DNA of 21,837 nucleotides, taken from an uncultured Caryophanales bacterium. Its GTDB lineage: Bacteria; Bacillota_I; Bacilli_A; RF39; UBA660. The notes under the pieces are model-generated. The model was not told the origin of the DNA. It saw only the letters and a program-made list of their open reading frames with translations, and made no database searches. This document shows positions 1-7,050 of the stretch, in pieces (position 1 is the first letter of the stretch; every line of letters begins with the position of its first letter). Location of the stretch: NCBI GenBank assembly GCA_905206805.1, contig CAJLIR010000021.1, positions 1 through 21,837 of the forward strand, given 5' to 3'. Both the position numbers and the translations under genes were made by a program.

Positions 1-51
1 GAAAGTATAATCTTTCGGAGATTTTTATTACTATAAAATTGTAATTTGTTA

Positions 52-804
52 TTATCTTATATATCTTTTATTTATATTTAAAATTAGTATTGATACTATT
101 ATTGTTACAATTAAAGTTATACAACAACTTAACAAACTATAATTAAATACAAATATTGCAGATAACCCATTTATTAAACAATGAGTTAATATACAAGGAA
201 ATACACCTTTCGATACCTTTCTTATTGTTGCCAAAGCATAGCATAAGGTTAAACACATTATTCCAAAAAGAAAATAGTTCATATTTGCATTTGCTGTTCC
301 TATTATAAAAAATATTGGTAAATGCCATAACCACCAAATAATAGAAGTAAAGATTGTTGCTATATGAAATCCAAATTTCTTTTCCAATTCAGGTTGTAAA
401 ATCATTCTCCATCCAACTTCTTCATTTCCACCACCAAATAACATCATTGGTAAAATTACTATAAGCATAAATATAGGAGCACCAAATTTAAATCCATTTA
501 TTGCACACCCTAAAATATAATAAATACATACAAATAGAATTACTACAATATAAGTCCAAATATTGTGTTTTATATCAAATATTTTTTTGAACCACTCTTT
601 AAAATTTTTAACTTTGTTATTTCTCTTTAATGTTATATAGGAAGCAATAGTTGGAGAAAATCCACCAATAATGTGCATAATTCTTAAAAATATATTATTT
701 ATTGTTAAATTAAATATTTGACTAATTAAAGCACACCCACCCCAAAATACTACCATTATTGCAAATGTTATAATTAAAAATTCTTTTACTAATTTTTTAT
801 TCAT
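52..804 (-). CDS. CPBP (CAAX/Abi) family intramembrane metalloprotease
   Basis: A very hydrophobic protein of about 250 aa with roughly seven or eight membrane segments. It carries the CPBP glutamate-protease motifs: EEVGWR (motif 1, EExxxR), a WWLWH block (motif 2, a W/F-xxxH site) and HCLIN (motif 3, HxxxN). These residues bind metal within the membrane. Members process prenylated proteins, mature or confer immunity to bacteriocins, or act in abortive infection; the substrate here is unknown. I chose ATG at 804 because AGGAG lies 5 nt before it; the ATG at 819 has no ribosome binding site. It has its own extended -10 promoter (859-867), so it is probably cargo at the end of the transfer region and not part of the transfer machine. 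The family call is firm; the role is not. Confidence 0.9.
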   Translation of the reverse strand: MNKKLVKEFLIITFAIMVVFWGGCALISQIFNLTINNIFLRIMHIIGGFSPTIASYITLKRNNKVKNFKEWFKKIFDIKHNIWTYIVVILFVCIYYILGCAINGFKFGAPIFMLIVILPMMLFGGGNEEVGWRMILQPELEKKFGFHIATIFTSIIWWLWHLPIFFIIGTANANMNYFLFGIMCLTLCYALATIRKVSKGVFPCILTHCLINGLSAIFVFNYSLLSCCITLIVTIIVSILILNINKRYIR

Positions 805-858
805 ACATACTCCTATCATTTCTATAAATTACTATTTACCTATTTGTTTAATATAAAT

Positions 859-867
859 ATTATAACA
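859..867 (-). promoter_or_regulatory. Extended -10 promoter for the CPBP protease gene
   Basis: On the - strand the intergenic gap reads TGTTATAAT, a perfect TATAAT with the TGn extension. No good -35 is seen, which is usual for extended -10 promoters. Transcription would begin near 852, about 48 nt before the ATG. Confidence 0.55.
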
Positions 868-887
868 TAATTTACTAATAATTATAT

Positions 888-2678
888 CTATTCTAATTCA
901 ATTTTATTATCTTCTTGTTCTTCAATTTTTCTTTTTCTAAAATCATCAAGATTAAAACAATCAATCTTGTTATCTTTTTGTTTGTTTGGAACACTAGTTT
1001 TTTTAATCTTTATTCCATAATCATATATTGAAATAAATTTTGATTTAATAGGGTATTGTCTAGTCGCCATAAATAATCCATCTCCTAATTTAAATCTCAT
1101 TAATTCATCAGGCATTAATAATTCACGTCCCATCAAAGATTTGTCATTTGATATATTATAATTTAATTCATCTAAACGACTGGAAGTTGATACACGATTA
1201 CTTGAGATAGTATATTTGCCCAACCTAGAACTTATTTCTTTTGCCGTTTCATTATCTGAAGTTAGTAAATAAATCCAGTTAGTACAATTGGATTTAATCG
1301 TACCAGCAGAATCTTTATAGGTTTCCTTTAACTGATCAAAATCTTGTAAAACCAAATAGAAACGAATATTTCTAGAACGTGATACAGTAATTTTATTAGA
1401 AATAGAACTTATAGGTGGCATGTTAGCGAACTCATCTAAAATAAAATTAATTCTTATAGGCATTTTACCATCTTTCATACTTTGTGCGGTATTTACTAAT
1501 GCTTGATAACATTGATCTATGAATAGTGATGCCAGTTCGTGTCTAGATTCCTTTTCATCGGGAATAATTAAAAATACTGCCGTTTTTTGCTTACCAATTT
1601 CATCTAATTCAAAATCAGTATGACTCGTAAGGTTAGCAATACCTGTATCACTAAACATTTTTATAACTGTTGCAAGAACTGAAAAAAGGGTAGCTCTTGT
1701 TTCACCTTTTGCAAAGGATCCTGTAGCATAACTCATTTTACTTAAACTTCCAAAAGGTTTTTGTTGAAAATATAGATCTAATGAATTAAATCTATCTATA
1801 TTTTTGTTTCCATGTTCGACCAATAAATTATATATTGAATATAAATTTACTTGCGATTCATTTGGAGCGTCTTCTATGAGGGCATAACATAGTGCTGTTA
1901 AAACTGCATTTGCTGACTTTTCCCAGTACATATCCTTACTAGATAAATTTTTGCACAATGATTTAGTAAAGTTTTCTATCATATCACCAGCTTCATCTTT
2001 ATTATTATTTTGATAGTATTTATATGGTAAATGAAGTGGATTCCAACCATCACTTGCTAATGCATCCCTTAAATTAATTATTTTTATTTGATATCCTTTT
2101 TCTTTTAAAAATTCTGCTGTATATGAATACAATTCTCCTTTAGTATCGTTTATAACCATTGATTCACCCGCACATGCAAGGTTAAATATTAATGGCAATA
2201 TACAACTTATTGTTTTTCCTGAACCAGTTGAACCTATTATTAATGTATGATCAAATTTATCAGAATAATAAAATTTACCATCCATATAAGTCACAGGAAT
2301 ACCACCTGACTTTAAATTGGAATTAATAGTCCATGTTTTATAATTCTTTTTAATTTCCTTTTTAGTTGCCCAACGAGATGAACCATATTCAAATGAGCCA
2401 TCCTCTTCAGGCATTTTTCTTAATCTCTTTAATTTTAACTTTAATTCTTTATCATATTTTAATATAAACAACATCATAATTGTCATTAATAAAATTGAAC
2501 CAAATAATAAACTGACATCAGTTATTGATTTAATAAAAGAATAAAAAATATTTAAATTCCATGATAATTGAATATTATTACATATAATATGTGTTAAGTT
2601 ATAACAAATGTTAGCTGATGACAAAAAGGTTAAGATAATTAAAAGAAAGTAATTAAAATATTTTTTTAATTTTACAAT
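888..2678 (-). CDS. virD4: VirD4/TraG-type type IV coupling protein
   Basis: The coupling ATPase that hands the relaxase-DNA complex to the conjugation channel at the inner face of the membrane. Counting from the TTG at 2624: a membrane segment near residues 37-56, Walker A GSTGSGKT at 131-138, and Walker B FILDEFANMP near 394-403. The body matches the VirD4/TraG family at its usual size. The conventional start (TTG 2624) has no ribosome binding site. The reading frame is open upstream for 18 more codons that encode a lysine-rich start and a hydrophobic stretch (KLKKYFNYFLLIILTFL), giving the expected second N-terminal membrane segment, and GGAGGG at 2682-2687 precedes it. The likely start is ATT (2678, 4 nt spacing) or GTA (2675, 7 nt spacing); both are non-canonical. 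A terminator (2690-2722) ends 2 nt before the ribosome binding site, so expression needs read-through from the 357-aa gene. Function sure, start uncertain. Confidence 0.93.
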   Translation of the reverse strand: MVKLKKYFNYFLLIILTFLSSANICYNLTHIICNNIQLSWNLNIFYSFIKSITDVSLLFGSILLMTIMMLFILKYDKELKLKLKRLRKMPEEDGSFEYGSSRWATKKEIKKNYKTWTINSNLKSGGIPVTYMDGKFYYSDKFDHTLIIGSTGSGKTISCILPLIFNLACAGESMVINDTKGELYSYTAEFLKEKGYQIKIINLRDALASDGWNPLHLPYKYYQNNNKDEAGDMIENFTKSLCKNLSSKDMYWEKSANAVLTALCYALIEDAPNESQVNLYSIYNLLVEHGNKNIDRFNSLDLYFQQKPFGSLSKMSYATGSFAKGETRATLFSVLATVIKMFSDTGIANLTSHTDFELDEIGKQKTAVFLIIPDEKESRHELASLFIDQCYQALVNTAQSMKDGKMPIRINFILDEFANMPPISSISNKITVSRSRNIRFYLVLQDFDQLKETYKDSAGTIKSNCTNWIYLLTSDNETAKEISSRLGKYTISSNRVSTSSRLDELNYNISNDKSLMGRELLMPDELMRFKLGDGLFMATRQYPIKSKFISIYDYGIKIKKTSVPNKQKDNKIDCFNLDDFRKRKIEEQEDNKIELE

Positions 2679-2689
2679 TATCCCTCCAT

Positions 2690-2722
2690 AAAAAAAACAA
2701 GTTAAATTTTCTTATTAACTTG
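2690..2722 (-). terminator. Intrinsic terminator abutting the VirD4 ribosome binding site
   Basis: On the - strand CAAGTTAA (2722-2715) pairs with TTAACTTG (2705-2698) across a 9-nt loop and is followed by eight T. It overlaps the end of the 357-aa gene. The GGAGGG of virD4 starts immediately after the T run, leaving no space for a separate promoter. It therefore either lowers virD4 expression or works as an attenuator. Confidence 0.8.
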
Positions 2723-3775
2723 CTTACTAATTAATTTATATAATTTTTTTGTATCTCTAGGATCTAATGAAATCATGCATTTATTAGTTGAATTATTATT
2801 GTACTCAAAGATTATATCCAAAAATTGCATTTTTTGTTCGTTCCAAAAGTTAAATTTTAAAGATGAATCTATAAAACTATATGTTGTGTCATATTTTTTT
2901 GAAACATCTATTTTTTTTAACCTTTCTAAAATTTCTTTAAACTCTTTTTGTGTAAAAACAACTATTTTATCTGCACAAAAATTTCTATTAATTATTCCAA
3001 ATTTTATTGAAACTTTTTCCTTATTATTAAGAACATTAAATATTATTTTATCACCATCACGTAAGTTAATATAATGATCGTTATCTTTAATATCAAATCT
3101 ATACAATTGATTTTCATAAAAATCAGATATAATCCAATCTATTTGTTGAATATAAAATTCATAATGTTGTTTTTCTATTTCTTCATATGGAACAAAAGCA
3201 TTATATATATTACTAAATCTATTATTTATAATTTTAGACATACGTTCTTCAATCTTAATGATATCTTTAGAATTATTAAATTTATAAAATTTGATTTCAT
3301 TTAAAAATATATTAATAGAATTATATTTACTAACATATTTTGAATAAAATTTGATATTGTTATAAAAATTAAATAAAAACATTTTCCTAAAAGCATCATG
3401 ATATTTCATATAATTTTCATTTTCATGATAATCATCCATATCGAATAATACCTCATTATATTTATTTTTAAGAGTTAATTCTATTATTAGAGTTAACTCA
3501 TTGTGTTGTATAAAATAATTATCTTTTACATAACTAATATATTTATCTAAGTTTTCTAAAAACTTTTCCTCACTGGAAATAGTATCTTTTCCATATAATA
3601 AATCACTTTTTAATTTAATAGTTTGCTTTGGAATTTTATTAATAAGTTTTTGAAGTATTTCACAATTTAATAACTTATAAATTTCTCCTATACAAGAATA
3701 TGCACAACTACTTAAACAAATTTCTTTTAATCTCTTAGTTTGTTCATCATCAACTGAGATATAATTATTTCTCAT
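2702..3775 (-). CDS. Unknown 357-aa protein, divergent from the tandem-HTH regulator
   Basis: Not recognised. It is soluble, rich in K, N, I, Y and F, with a mainly helical N-terminal two thirds (about residues 1-230) and a C-terminal part (about 235-350) with alternating hydrophobic residues suggesting beta strands. No catalytic motif, membrane segment or zinc cluster is apparent; three Cys lie at residues 20-30 (CLSSCAYSC). The ATG has GGAGGG 5-6 nt upstream. It shares a divergent intergenic region with the + strand HTH gene (3910) and has its own extended -10 promoter, so the regulator probably controls it. It sits between relaxase and coupling protein, where a transfer gene would be expected, but the pairing with a private repressor looks like an inserted accessory module. 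I assign no function. Confidence 0.85.
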   Translation of the reverse strand: MRNNYISVDDEQTKRLKEICLSSCAYSCIGEIYKLLNCEILQKLINKIPKQTIKLKSDLLYGKDTISSEEKFLENLDKYISYVKDNYFIQHNELTLIIELTLKNKYNEVLFDMDDYHENENYMKYHDAFRKMFLFNFYNNIKFYSKYVSKYNSINIFLNEIKFYKFNNSKDIIKIEERMSKIINNRFSNIYNAFVPYEEIEKQHYEFYIQQIDWIISDFYENQLYRFDIKDNDHYINLRDGDKIIFNVLNNKEKVSIKFGIINRNFCADKIVVFTQKEFKEILERLKKIDVSKKYDTTYSFIDSSLKFNFWNEQKMQFLDIIFEYNNNSTNKCMISLDPRDTKKLYKLISKQVNKKI

Positions 3776-3827
3776 CTCATCCCTCCATCTTTGTTTAAGA
3801 TTTACTGCTTTTTTACTACTAAATATT

Positions 3828-3836
3828 ATTATAGCA
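3828..3836 (-). promoter_or_regulatory. Extended -10 promoter of the 357-aa gene, with possible operator
   Basis: The - strand reads TGCTATAAT, a consensus extended -10. Just upstream are two CAAAT copies exactly 10 bp apart flanking ACGAG, and a CACAA...TTGTG dyad (3836-3859), so repeated sequence on one face of the helix overlaps the promoter. This is a plausible operator for the divergent HTH protein; the binding assignment is inference. Confidence 0.55.
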
Positions 3837-3909
3837 CAATTTGCTCGTATTTGTTTGTGAATTCTGAATAATTAAAGATTTAATGGGAAAATTAAATTGG
3901 TGGTTAATT

Positions 3910-4350
3910 ATGAATGAAAAAAGATTATTTGATTTAAGAGAATATAAAGATTTGTCACAAATAAAACTTGCTGACTATTTAGGAATAACTCAACAAACTT
4001 ATTCATTATGGGAAAAGGGTACAAAAATAATACCATTAAAACATTTAAATAACTTAAGCAATTTTTATGAAATCTCAATGGATTACATTGTTGGTCTTAC
4101 AGATGAAAAGAATAACTCAGGTATCATAAAATTAACAGAACTGAATAAAAATGAAATTGGCTCAAGAATTAAAAAGATAAGAGAAGATAATAATCTTACA
4201 CTTCGTGATTTAGCAAAAGAATTAAATACAACATCATCAACTATATCAGCATACGAAACAGGTAAGACATTAATACTAACTGCTTTTGCATATCAGATAT
4301 GTATTAAATATAATGTATCACTAGATTGGTTATGTGGAAAAAGAAAATAA
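3910..4350 (+). CDS. XRE-family regulator with two tandem HTH domains
   Basis: The only clear + strand gene. It encodes 146 aa containing two Cro/C1-type helix-turn-helix domains: residues about 1-62 (LSQIKLADYLGITQQTYSLWEKG) and about 80-144 (LTLRDLAKELNTTSSTISAYETG). Each has the classical Q/LA-x-x-L...S/T-Y/I-S...E-x-G pattern. Most family members have one HTH and dimerise, so a covalent tandem suggests it binds a pseudo-palindrome as a monomer or bridges two sites. I chose ATG 3910 because GGTGG lies 6 nt upstream; the ATG at 3883 lacks a ribosome binding site. It is divergent from the 357-aa gene and convergent with the relaxase gene, ending in a shared hairpin. It is likely a repressor of the divergent promoter and perhaps of transfer genes. 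Confidence 0.9.
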   Translation: MNEKRLFDLREYKDLSQIKLADYLGITQQTYSLWEKGTKIIPLKHLNNLSNFYEISMDYIVGLTDEKNNSGIIKLTELNKNEIGSRIKKIREDNNLTLRDLAKELNTTSSTISAYETGKTLILTAFAYQICIKYNVSLDWLCGKRK

Positions 4351-4374
4351 TATGGCAAAACATATTATTTTTTT
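4346..4374 (+). terminator. Terminator between the convergent HTH and relaxase genes
   Basis: AATAATATG (4346-4354) pairs with CATATTATT (4361-4369) across a 6-nt loop GCAAAA, followed by T5 on the + strand. The stem includes the stop codon of the HTH gene and abuts the relaxase stop codon. An A-rich run on the left side could also let it act on the opposite strand. Confidence 0.8.
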
Positions 4375-5809
4375 AATATTCAGACAAATCATATTCTAAC
4401 TCATTTATAATTTGTTTTTCTTCTTGTTCTAATTCATATTCTAAATAATTAATAGCTTGATTAATAAATTTTTTATAATTTAATTCCTGATAAAACATTT
4501 TATTTTTATATTTAGAGTACCTGTCATAATCATAATTCAATTTTTTTAAAATGTTATAATACTCGGTCGAACTCATATCCTTATTAAAATTATCCATACT
4601 ACTTAATAATGCATCAATATTAATATCATATTTAGAATTTAAAACCCAGTTTTTGAAAACATATTTTTTTTCTAAATGATTAAGACCTGCAAAATTGCAT
4701 ATATGATTTAAATCTTGTGCTATCCTATCAATGTTTTCCTGTTTTTTATATGGAGAACTTTTAAATTTAAGATCTTTTATGTGTTTCTTTAAAAATTCTT
4801 TCTCTCTTTCCATAGTTTCCATAGATCGATATATTTTATAATTAGATAATATTTCATTTCCAATTTTTGAATACAATTTATTAAGTTGATTATTGTAGTA
4901 ATATTTATTTTTATTAGATAATGATGTCCCATAAATTGCATTTAATTCCTTTTGATGTTCCTCCAATAGTTTTATATATTTAGCATATTGATATTTTGTA
5001 GAATCATGCAACAATATGTATTGAATTATATTATTAAGTTGATCCTTATATGGAACTATATTTTTTGAATTATATTGTAATCTACCTTTGGGTGGAAGTA
5101 CATTATATAAATCAAGTAACATTTTATTTAAATCTCTTCGATATTTATCTCCAAATAATTTTTGATTCTTAATTTTAGTAAGTTCTGAAAGAGAAATATT
5201 TCCCGTTATAGATCTAAATTCTTTATCTCGCAATTTATAAAATTTTTCATTATCAATTAAATAATTAGCAATATTACTTTTCAATTTATAAATAACATCA
5301 TATGGAATTTTAGGATTAGAAATAGTTTTATGATGTTCAAAAAAATTTATGTGTAAATGAGGATTGTCAGTATTACGATGTAAACTGCAATACCATGTTA
5401 CATTATTCATTTTAAATCCCATACCAGTTAATAATTGTGGCATTATATTCTTAGTAAGGTTATAATAATCTACCTTAGTAATAAGTCCTTTGTTAATTGC
5501 AAAATCTGGTGGAAAAGAAATTACAAGGCTCCAAAGAATTCCTTTAGAGTCCATTTTTTTTATATCAGATAAATCTTTTCTTGCATCTATATCACCATTG
5601 GTAGACCACGAAAATGACTCCTTATCTTCATAAAGATATGAATCATTACTTGCAAACTGCATATAGTCTTTTAAAATATTATATTCATCAATTGATGTAG
5701 CATCTGCCTTCTTCTTATCACTAATATAACTTATTGTCTTGTTAACACTTTCTCTTAAATTATTACATTTTTGGTACTTAACACGAACCACAATATTTGA
5801 ACTACTCAT
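4373..5809 (-). CDS. HUH relaxase, MobL/MOBP-like
   Basis: Nicks oriT, stays bound to the 5' end and pilots the transferred strand. The signature is the histidine triad LHRNTDNPHLHI at residues 143-154 (H144, D148, H151, H153), the metal-binding motif III of HUH relaxases. A Tyr in SYIS (Tyr28) is the best catalytic tyrosine candidate. The 90-160 region (FPPDFA...GMGF...) resembles the MobL group of Gram-positive relaxases. The C-terminal half (about 200-478) is helical and charged and has no recognised helicase or primase domain. Its ATG overlaps the end of the MobC-like gene by 8 nt (ATGAGTAG), so translation is coupled. It lies downstream of oriT in one operon with two RHH-type accessory genes. 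Relaxase identity firm; exact MOB class is inference. Confidence 0.92.
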   Translation of the reverse strand: MSSSNIVVRVKYQKCNNLRESVNKTISYISDKKKADATSIDEYNILKDYMQFASNDSYLYEDKESFSWSTNGDIDARKDLSDIKKMDSKGILWSLVISFPPDFAINKGLITKVDYYNLTKNIMPQLLTGMGFKMNNVTWYCSLHRNTDNPHLHINFFEHHKTISNPKIPYDVIYKLKSNIANYLIDNEKFYKLRDKEFRSITGNISLSELTKIKNQKLFGDKYRRDLNKMLLDLYNVLPPKGRLQYNSKNIVPYKDQLNNIIQYILLHDSTKYQYAKYIKLLEEHQKELNAIYGTSLSNKNKYYYNNQLNKLYSKIGNEILSNYKIYRSMETMEREKEFLKKHIKDLKFKSSPYKKQENIDRIAQDLNHICNFAGLNHLEKKYVFKNWVLNSKYDINIDALLSSMDNFNKDMSSTEYYNILKKLNYDYDRYSKYKNKMFYQELNYKKFINQAINYLEYELEQEEKQIINELEYDLSEY

Positions 5810-6224
5810 TATCTAACTCATGTTTCTTACTTGACATTTTTCTTATATCTTTAAGTACCTCACGATGTGCAACTTCAGTTACAGGATGATTTATTATTGA
5901 TAAACTTAATTCATCTTCAGTTTGTGGAATTTTTAGTTGGTTCATAAATATATCAGTTTGTTTAATAGACCATCTACTATTAAACTCTATACGATTTATT
6001 ACTACCATTAACTGCTTAAAAAATGCATCAAAACTTTTTTTAAAGGCAATATCAAAAAGTTGCATAAATTGTTCTTGACTATCATTTAGTTTATCAATTT
6101 CCATTTTTTCTTTAATGGTACTATAAATAAATCTAGATATATTCATTTTATGCTTATCAGCAAGTAACTCAATTTCTTTTTTATCTTCAGGCGTGACTCT
6201 AATTGTAATTCTATCTTCTTTCAT
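5802..6224 (-). CDS. MobC-like relaxosome accessory protein (RHH type)
   Basis: A 140-aa protein. The N-terminus DRITIRVTPEDKKEIELLAD followed by MNISRFIYSTIKEKM (about residues 4-42) is a typical ribbon-helix-helix fold of the MobC/TraJ-like mobilization proteins, which bind near the nick site and help open it. The rest is helical without a recognised domain. Its ATG overlaps the TAA of the upstream RHH gene (TAATG) and its stop overlaps the relaxase start, so the three genes form a translationally coupled cassette immediately next to oriT. Confidence 0.85.
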   Translation of the reverse strand: MKEDRITIRVTPEDKKEIELLADKHKMNISRFIYSTIKEKMEIDKLNDSQEQFMQLFDIAFKKSFDAFFKQLMVVINRIEFNSRWSIKQTDIFMNQLKIPQTEDELSLSIINHPVTEVAHREVLKDIRKMSSKKHELDNE

Positions 6225-6397
6225 TATTCAGTATCCTTACTTATTAATAAATTTAAATTCTTTAAAACATACTCTTTAACTAATTTTTCTAATAATTCTT
6301 GTTGAGTTATTTTTTCTTTTTCAAGAATATTTTTAAATGCATTGTTTAGATTATCATCTATTCTAAACTTAATAAAAGTACACCCATTATTATTAAT
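6224..6397 (-). CDS. Small RHH DNA-binding protein with ATT start
   Basis: A 57-codon frame that conventional start rules miss. It reads (M)NNNGCTFIKFRIDDNLN... then KEKITQQELLEKLVKEYVLK, a clean CopG/Arc-type ribbon-helix-helix: strand TFIKFRI, helix NLNNAFKNILEKEK, turn, helix TQQELLEKLVKEYVL. There is no in-frame ATG, GTG or TTG; an in-frame TAA lies just upstream. A near-perfect GGAGGTGAT (6401-6409) is followed by ATT at 6400 (4 nt) and ATT at 6397 (7 nt). The stop overlaps the ATG of the MobC-like gene (TAATG). Context next to oriT suggests an auto-repressor/relaxosome protein of the mob operon. Coding is likely; the start codon is inference. Confidence 0.75.
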   Translation of the reverse strand: MNNNGCTFIKFRIDDNLNNAFKNILEKEKITQQELLEKLVKEYVLKNLNLLISKDTE

Positions 6398-6422
6398 AAT
6401 ATCACCTCCATAGTTTTATTGT

Positions 6423-6654
6423 GGACACAAATTAGAGTCATTAATTTTAATAAAATATTTGAAAATAGGACACAACTTTAAGCCTTTTGTTTATCAGGAT
6501 AAGTGTGGCTGACAAACAACTACCCAGTGGGTAGTTTAGCCCTAATTTAAAGGATTTCCAAAGTTTCGCTTTGTCATACATATTCTTAAATGTCATACTT
6601 TTGTCTAACACTATTCTTTACCGAATCTTTAAAAATAGGGTTAACTGTCTAACA
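6423..6654 (-). other. Origin of transfer (oriT)
   Basis: A non-coding stretch of about 350 bp upstream of the mob genes. A perfect 8-bp inverted repeat AACTACCC-AGT-GGGTAGTT lies at 6518-6536. Reading the - strand, 22 nt beyond it comes CTTATCCTGA, matching the P-type (RP4) nick consensus YATCCTG^; the predicted nick is between 6495 and 6494 (- strand). Smaller elements to the right include a CAAAG/CTTTG hairpin (6560-6574), direct repeats TGTCATAC (6572 and 6591) and TGTCTAACA (6602 and 6646). With this polarity the mob genes would enter the recipient first. Location is strongly supported by context; exact nick is a prediction. Confidence 0.7.
6447..6475 (-). promoter_or_regulatory. Candidate promoter/operator of the mob operon
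   Basis: The - strand has TTGTGT (6475-6470), a 17-nt spacer and TATTAA (6452-6447). The box GGACACAA (+ strand) occurs twice, at 6468-6475 over the -35 and at 6423-6430 just after the start point, 45 bp apart. This arrangement suits autoregulation by the RHH proteins encoded just downstream. The promoter match is moderate. Confidence 0.45.
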
Positions 6655-6753
6655 GATGTTATAACAAATATAATATCTATAATGGACGTTAAAGAACCTT
6701 TTCTTTAAAATATTTGAAGCATAAATACTAGATCAAGGAACCTTTACCATTAT

Positions 6754-7050
6754 CTATATTTCTATATTAAACTTAATATTAGTATTTATTATTTCATAAT
6801 TATATTTATTTATAAGTATTTGATTTACTTCGATTATAACTGGATCTATAAGTTCTTCTTCCTTAACAATTTGTTTAACTTTATCAATTATTTCATCAAT
6901 TGTAAAAGAACCTTTACCAGTTTTATGAAGTACACTTGCAACCTGAAGTGCATAAGTTTCTATTAAATTATCTTCCGAATGATTGACTTGGTTGCTGTCC
7001 TTGTATTGGTTGTAAGCTTGGGTATTTTGATTTATTGTTTTTATATTCAT
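6754..7050 (-). CDS. Unknown 98-aa acidic protein upstream of oriT
   Basis: Not recognised. Soluble, no membrane segment; an N-terminal polar stretch (N/Q-rich, to about residue 25) is followed by a helical region around IDEIIDKVKQIVKEEE. The gene starts within the last 83 nt of the M23 gene, in another frame. The ATG (7050) is only 1 nt after GGAGG, too close for efficient use, whereas an in-frame ATA (7044) is at 7 nt, the same spacing as the other non-canonical starts of this region. It is the last gene of the VirB4-M23 operon, next to oriT, so a transfer accessory role is possible. Confidence 0.65.
   Translation of the reverse strand: MNIKTINQNTQAYNQYKDSNQVNHSEDNLIETYALQVASVLHKTGKGSFTIDEIIDKVKQIVKEEELIDPVIIEVNQILINKYNYEIINTNIKFNIEI

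Noticed and set aside
1..16. GAAAG/CTTTC hairpin at the left edge
   Set aside because: Only 5 bp and at the window boundary without a visible T tract; cannot be called a terminator of the CPBP gene.
2775..3304. Two + strand ORFs of 99 and 76 codons opposite the 357-aa gene
   Set aside because: F/I/L-rich low-complexity products, no ribosome binding site, and fully antisense to a gene with a good start; shadow ORFs of AT-rich DNA.
6500..6510. Q-type nick site (TAAGTGCG-like) on the + strand
   Set aside because: Only partial match, and the inverted repeat lies on the wrong side of it; the P-type motif on the - strand has the correct polarity.
6447..6611. 54-codon GTG-started - strand ORF across oriT
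   Set aside because: No ribosome binding site, includes the inverted repeat and nick motif, and ends in the mob promoter; coincidental open frame.
6451..6718. TAAAATATTTGAA repeated on both sides of oriT
   Set aside because: Pure AT-rich 13-mer; chance occurrence is likely and it has no dyad or phasing.
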